Source: Roseiarcus sp963709185
Lineage (GTDB): Bacteria > Pseudomonadota > Alphaproteobacteria > Rhizobiales > Beijerinckiaceae
Assembly: GCA_963709185.1 (NCBI GenBank)
Contig: CAVPVQ010000022.1
Span: 620,001-684,000 of the forward strand
Length of the DNA stretch: 64,000 nucleotides
Direction of reading: 5' to 3'
Both the position numbers and the translations under genes were made by a program. Of the stretch, positions 60,909 through 64,000 are shown one piece after another (positions within the stretch are counted from its first letter, which is position 1; each line of letters opens with the position of its first letter). Under the pieces are notes generated by a model. It worked only from the letters and a program-made list of their open reading frames with translations. It was not told the origin of the DNA and made no database searches.

Positions 60909-61469
60909 TCAACCGACCCAGCGAATCTTCGGCTCGCTGCGCGGGACAGGCGGCGGCGCGGACTTTGGGCGTCCGACAATGATCGGCGCTATCGACACAC
61001 AGGCCGCGGGGAGGCCAAGCATATTCCTTCCCTCCGGTGAGTTAAGGAAGCTCTGCGCGAAACCGATCCAACAGGCGCCAAGTCCGGCAGCGTATGCGGA
61101 AAGCATCAGATTCTCGGCGGCCAGCGCACAGTCCTCGACGATCCACGGACCTTGCGCGATTGCGGAGATCAGAATCAAAACAGGGGCGTGATAGAAGATG
61201 TGAAACCTCGAATCCGCGAGCAGGGACTCGAAGTGGCCGGAATGGGGACCCGGCGACATCGTCGCGAGCATATGAGACTTTGCGCCACGCGAGATGCGAT
61301 CAAGCACGCTCTGGTCGCGCACAATTGTGAATGTCCATGGCTGCTCGTTCATAGCGCTCGGCGCGTGGACCGCGGCGTCAATCAGATGGCGGATTGTCGG
61401 CTCATCCACTGTTTGCGCCGTATATTCGCGCACTGCGCGGCGGCCAGCTATCGCCTCGTTGATATCCAT
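60909..61469 (-). CDS. Nitroreductase family protein
   Basis: The 186-residue FMN-dependent protein begins MDINEAIAGRRAVREYTAQT and has IDAAVHAPSAMNEQPWTFTI, VEDCALAAENLMLSAYAAGL and GACWIGFAQSFL, the standard nitroreductase fold. It reduces nitro groups, quinones or flavins with NAD(P)H; the physiological substrate is unknown. A TTGATTCTGATCAA box, a perfect FixK/FNR site, lies 67-80 bases upstream of its ATG, so the gene is probably switched on under low oxygen. Confidence 0.9.
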   Translation of the reverse strand: MDINEAIAGRRAVREYTAQTVDEPTIRHLIDAAVHAPSAMNEQPWTFTIVRDQSVLDRISRGAKSHMLATMSPGPHSGHFESLLADSRFHIFYHAPVLILISAIAQGPWIVEDCALAAENLMLSAYAAGLGACWIGFAQSFLNSPEGRNMLGLPAACVSIAPIIVGRPKSAPPPVPRSEPKIRWVG

Positions 61470-61535
61470 TGCGCTGTTCCCTCAACCAAGATCCATCGTT
61501 CAGAAGCTTGGTAGCTCGCCTTCGCGCGTCCCGAA

Positions 61536-61549
61536 TTGATTCTGATCAA
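61536..61549. promoter_or_regulatory. FixK/FNR-type box upstream of the nitroreductase
   Basis: TTGATTCTGATCAA fits TTGA-N6-TCAA exactly, with extended dyad TTGAT-N4-ATCAA. Its centre is about 73 bases before the nitroreductase ATG, a proper activating distance for a promoter with a short leader. Confidence 0.85.
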
Positions 61550-61725
61550 GGCGGAGGCTGACCAAGCGGCGCTGGGTCGCGCCGTTCTCAGACAGAGATC
61601 GGCGGAGGGCGGCGACGCCTCGCGGCGACTTGAAGACGCTGTCGCGATTTGAACGGGCATGCGGCGCAGCCGCCTCGACGAGGCCGCAACTTGCGTCACA
61701 CGATTCTTGTCTGGGCGATGGCCCT

Positions 61726-61739
61726 TTGACGCCGGTCAA
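61726..61739. promoter_or_regulatory. FixK/FNR-like box upstream of the Nramp-like gene
   Basis: TTGACGCCGGTCAA is a TTGA-N6-TCAA dyad centred about 192 bases before ATG 61925. Whether it drives that gene depends on where the promoter starts; the leader would be about 150 bases. Confidence 0.6.
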
Positions 61740-61924
61740 TGATAGAATTCGGCGACTGCTCCGGATCGCAACCTGACTTATTTCCACAGTGAATCGGGGC
61801 GGCGTCGTCTTCGAGAAGCGCCTTGGCCAAAATACTGACGACAACGCTCGTCGAATGACCGAACACAACCCGGATATCGTCTGAAATATCGCGAAGCCGT
61901 GACGTCTGGCTGAAGAGGAAGAAT

Positions 61925-63232
61925 ATGCGGCCATTGCGAAATGAAGCCGACGGGTCGGAAAGCGCGGGCGTCCTGCAAACCTTTTGGGAGCGGGTGAAGG
62001 AGCACCCGCTGTCGCGGCTCGGGCCGGGGCTTATAACCGGCGTGGCCGATGACGATCCAAGCGGCATCGCCACCTATTCCCAGGCCGGCGCGCAATTCGG
62101 TCTCAACATGTTGTGGACGATGCCGCTAGCTTTCCCTTTGATGGCGGGTATCCAATCCATTTGCGCGCGCATCGGTCGGGTCACCGGGAAAGGACTTGCC
62201 GCCAACATCAAGGCCGCCTTCCCGCCAGTCGTGCTTCAGGGCGTCGTGCTGCTGTTGCTTGTCGCCAACACCCTCAATATCGCCGCCGACGTCGCCGCGA
62301 TGGGAGAGGTCGGGGAACTGGTCAGCGGCGTCGATCGTCATCTCATGACGGTGATCTTCGTATTCGGGTCGTTGTTGCTGCAGGTCCTTGTCCCCTACCA
62401 CCGCTACGTTTTCTTCCTGAAATGGTTGACCCTCTCTCTGCTCGCCTACGCCGCGGTTCTGTTCACGGTCCACGTTCCCTGGAGTCAAGTGGCGCTTCTT
62501 ACGATCTGGCCGAAATTCGCGCTCAATTCCGCCGCCGCTACGGTCGTTGTGGGGGTCTTTGGCACCACGATCAGTCCTTATCTCTTCTTCTGGCAGGCGT
62601 CGGAGGAGATCGAGGAAATGCGAGGCGCCGCGCCGCTTGTCCGGGATCCTGGCGCTGCGGCAAAGGAGTTGCGCCGCATCCGATGGGATACCTGGAGCGG
62701 GATGCTTTACTCCGACGTCACCGCCTTCTTCATTATCCTGGCGACCGCCGTGACCCTCAATGTGGCCGGGATCACGGACATCAATACGGCCGCGCAGGCG
62801 GCGAGCGCGTTGCGGCCATTGGCCGGCGATTTCGCGTATATGCTGTTCGCGCTTGGAATTCTCGGCGTCGGTCTGATCGGCGTGCCGGTGCTCGCGGGCT
62901 CCGGCGCCTATGCCCTTTGCGAGGCCATGGGCTGGAAGTGGGGTCTTGAGCGCAAGGCGACGGACGCGCGCGGTTTCTACGGCGTCATCGCCGTCAGCGT
63001 GCTCGCCGGACTTGTCATCCAATATTCGCCGATCAGTCCGATGAAGGCCCTGTTCTGGAGCGCGGTGATCAACGGCGTCGTCGCGGTGCCGCTGATGGCT
63101 GTGATCATTCTGCTGGCCTCCAAGAAGTCGGTCATGGGAGCATTCCCGGCGACGCGATCGCTGATCATCCTCGGATGGATTGCGACGGCGGTGATGGGCG
63201 CGGCGGCCGTTGGTATGTTCATTCCCGGTTAG
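61925..63232 (+). CDS. Nramp-like divalent metal transporter
   Basis: The 435-residue protein has 11 or so helices and the Nramp/SLC11 fold, but the helix-1 metal motif is DPSG (residues 44-47, in ADDDPSGIATYSQAGAQFG) rather than DPGN, and helix 6 reads GTTISPYLFFWQASEE rather than the MPH motif. Those changes recall the Nramp-related magnesium transporters (NRMT) more than Mn2+/Fe2+ carriers. Mg2+ or another divalent ion is thus the likely substrate, by inference. ATG 61925 follows GAGGAA. Confidence 0.85.
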   Translation: MRPLRNEADGSESAGVLQTFWERVKEHPLSRLGPGLITGVADDDPSGIATYSQAGAQFGLNMLWTMPLAFPLMAGIQSICARIGRVTGKGLAANIKAAFPPVVLQGVVLLLLVANTLNIAADVAAMGEVGELVSGVDRHLMTVIFVFGSLLLQVLVPYHRYVFFLKWLTLSLLAYAAVLFTVHVPWSQVALLTIWPKFALNSAAATVVVGVFGTTISPYLFFWQASEEIEEMRGAAPLVRDPGAAAKELRRIRWDTWSGMLYSDVTAFFIILATAVTLNVAGITDINTAAQAASALRPLAGDFAYMLFALGILGVGLIGVPVLAGSGAYALCEAMGWKWGLERKATDARGFYGVIAVSVLAGLVIQYSPISPMKALFWSAVINGVVAVPLMAVIILLASKKSVMGAFPATRSLIILGWIATAVMGAAAVGMFIPG

Positions 63233-63495
63233 GCCTTGGGGCGGCAAGCGGTTCGACGCCGCGGCCGAGCACGGTCGACATGATCGGACGGATATCGGCG
63301 CCGGTTTCCAAAGCCGACGAGCGAATTCCGCATGACTGTCCGCATCTCCCGCCGAAAGCAGCGCAGTCCGACGGCAGGGCGCCCCTCGTCGCCGCGGTCA
63401 GGGCGAGTTGGCGTCCTGGCTCCGCTCCGCCGGCGCCAACTCTGAAATGCGCTATTTGCGATGTCGCGATACTTGCCCCAAATCGCAATCCGTAT

Positions 63496-63509
63496 TTGAT
63501 CCCGGTCAA
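63496..63509. promoter_or_regulatory. FixK/FNR-type box upstream of the lipoyl-like gene
   Basis: TTGATCCCGGTCAA fits TTGA-N6-TCAA. Its centre lies about 62 bases before ATG 63565, in good position to activate a promoter with a short leader. Confidence 0.75.
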
Positions 63510-63564
63510 TGTCTGCCTGGGCTGGGCGTCGTTGAATGATTCGAGCTTCCTCTGGGAGGACATG

Positions 63565-63807
63565 ATGAAGGATATCAAGGTCGATGAAACGCTCTGGGCG
63601 TCGAGCATCATGCCGGAGGGAACCGTCGAGCGATGGTTCATCGCTGACGGAGCGGCTGTCGCCGCCGGCGATCGGATCGCCGAAGTGCGCATTGAAGACG
63701 CCTTGCATGACATAACCGCGCCAGCCGGCGGTCGCCTGACGATCGTCTCGGCCGCGAACACCGTCGTCGAGCCTGGTTCTCTGCTGGCGCGATTGGCTAC
63801 AGACTAG
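63565..63807 (+). CDS. Lipoyl/biotin-like domain protein lacking the modified lysine
   Basis: The 80-residue domain starts MKDIKVDETLWASSIMPEGT and has GAAVAAGDRIAEVRIEDALH, DITAPAGGRLTIVSAANTVV and EPGSLLARL, the beta-barrel fold of lipoyl and biotinyl carrier domains. The modification site, normally TDKA, reads IEDA, so lysine is replaced by Asp45 and no cofactor can be attached by the usual enzymes. It may be an accessory or a metal/protein-binding relative. ATG 63565 follows GGGAGGA by four bases; ATG 63562 is also possible. A FixK-type box lies upstream. Confidence 0.82.
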   Translation: MKDIKVDETLWASSIMPEGTVERWFIADGAAVAAGDRIAEVRIEDALHDITAPAGGRLTIVSAANTVVEPGSLLARLATD

Positions 63808-64000
63808 ATGTCGTCCGGCGCCTTATGGCGCCTGAAACGCTTGAGCGATCTTGAGCCGCTTTCCTGAGGCGGAAGGCGCATGCGCAAATTTTCGAGCGAG
63901 CAGCCGCCAGCGCCGCGCCCAAGGAATCATGCGCGCGGCGAAGCGACGACCTCCGAGCCAATCGTTGCCTTGCTTATCGCCGGGCCCCACGCCCGATCGG
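63808..64000. other. Right-end region, no gene recognised
   Basis: A short palindrome GGCGCC-TTAT-GGCGCC lies near 63821-63836, possibly a terminator hairpin for the lipoyl-like gene without a U-run. The rest shows no gene that can be supported before the window ends. Confidence 0.4.

Noticed and set aside
61500..62095. Minus-strand frames between nitroreductase and the Nramp-like gene
   Set aside because: Ser/Arg-rich, they cover FixK-type boxes and the start of the Nramp-like gene, with no family features.

Overview
The window reads as high-GC chromosomal DNA of an alphaproteobacterium, most likely of the order Hyphomicrobiales/Rhizobiales (Beijerinckiaceae/Methylocystaceae-like; this is inference from protein resemblance only). 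Supporting traits are a short ProS, a Mg-type HemB, IalB, DUF4239, PAS_5 and paired-PilZ proteins, an AapQMP transporter, a glutathione-dependent formaldehyde dehydrogenase and FixK/FNR-type boxes. Gene density is high. I see no prophage, insertion sequence, CRISPR array or rRNA. The one clear RNA gene is tRNA-Ser(GCT).

Layout. 0-6.4 kb: 3' end of an aminotransferase, small secreted proteins (two LprI/DUF1311-like) bracketed by a dispersed repeat, an MFS transporter, a gluconate-5-dehydrogenase-like SDR and a Kazal-like small secreted protein. 6.4-16.2 kb: DUF3829 and other secreted proteins, FrmA, a Sel1 protein, a divergent MarR/MATE pair with twin palindromic operators, a DEAD-box helicase, VapBC and CspA. 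16.5-20.5 kb: Orn/Lys/Arg decarboxylase, GNAT acetyltransferase, small exported proteins. 20.7-26.3 kb: ethanolamine ammonia-lyase EutBC divergent from an AapQMP amino-acid transporter. 26.2-32.8 kb: Bpt, RDD protein, LivH and LivK around a CGNR regulator, a DUF6883-DUF4926 pair and HemB. 32.9-44.1 kb: secreted proteins, a hopanoid-type membrane protein, an amidase, an orphan DUF2282 (bufferin-like) peptide, ProS-LolC-LolD, PilZ and PAS_5 proteins and a rhomboid protease. 44.1-49.5 kb: OpgGH and GlmU. 49.8-51.9 kb: MAPEG protein and an ArsR/AHSA1 module with duplicated operators. 52-57.9 kb: a SAM-cyclase-AAA-TPR protein, DUF4239, LipB and DUF2147. 58-64 kb: tRNA-Ser, two cytochromes c, a nitroreductase, an Nramp-like carrier and a lipoyl-like protein, the last three near TTGA-N6-TCAA boxes that suggest an oxygen-limitation regulon.

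How the parts relate. Envelope functions recur: periplasmic glucan synthesis, lipoprotein export, hopanoid/lipid handling, and many exported small proteins. Nitrogen and amine use is the second theme: EutBC releases ammonia from ethanolamine, and AapQMP and LivHK import amino acids. Local regulators sit beside their likely targets and their sites are visible for MarR, ArsR and a FixK/FNR-type factor.

Quality caveat: seven genes, including essential glmU and lolC, carry single-base frameshifts in short G/C, A or T runs. Most are probably sequence errors rather than pseudogenes. Coordinates for these genes span the whole reconstructed gene.
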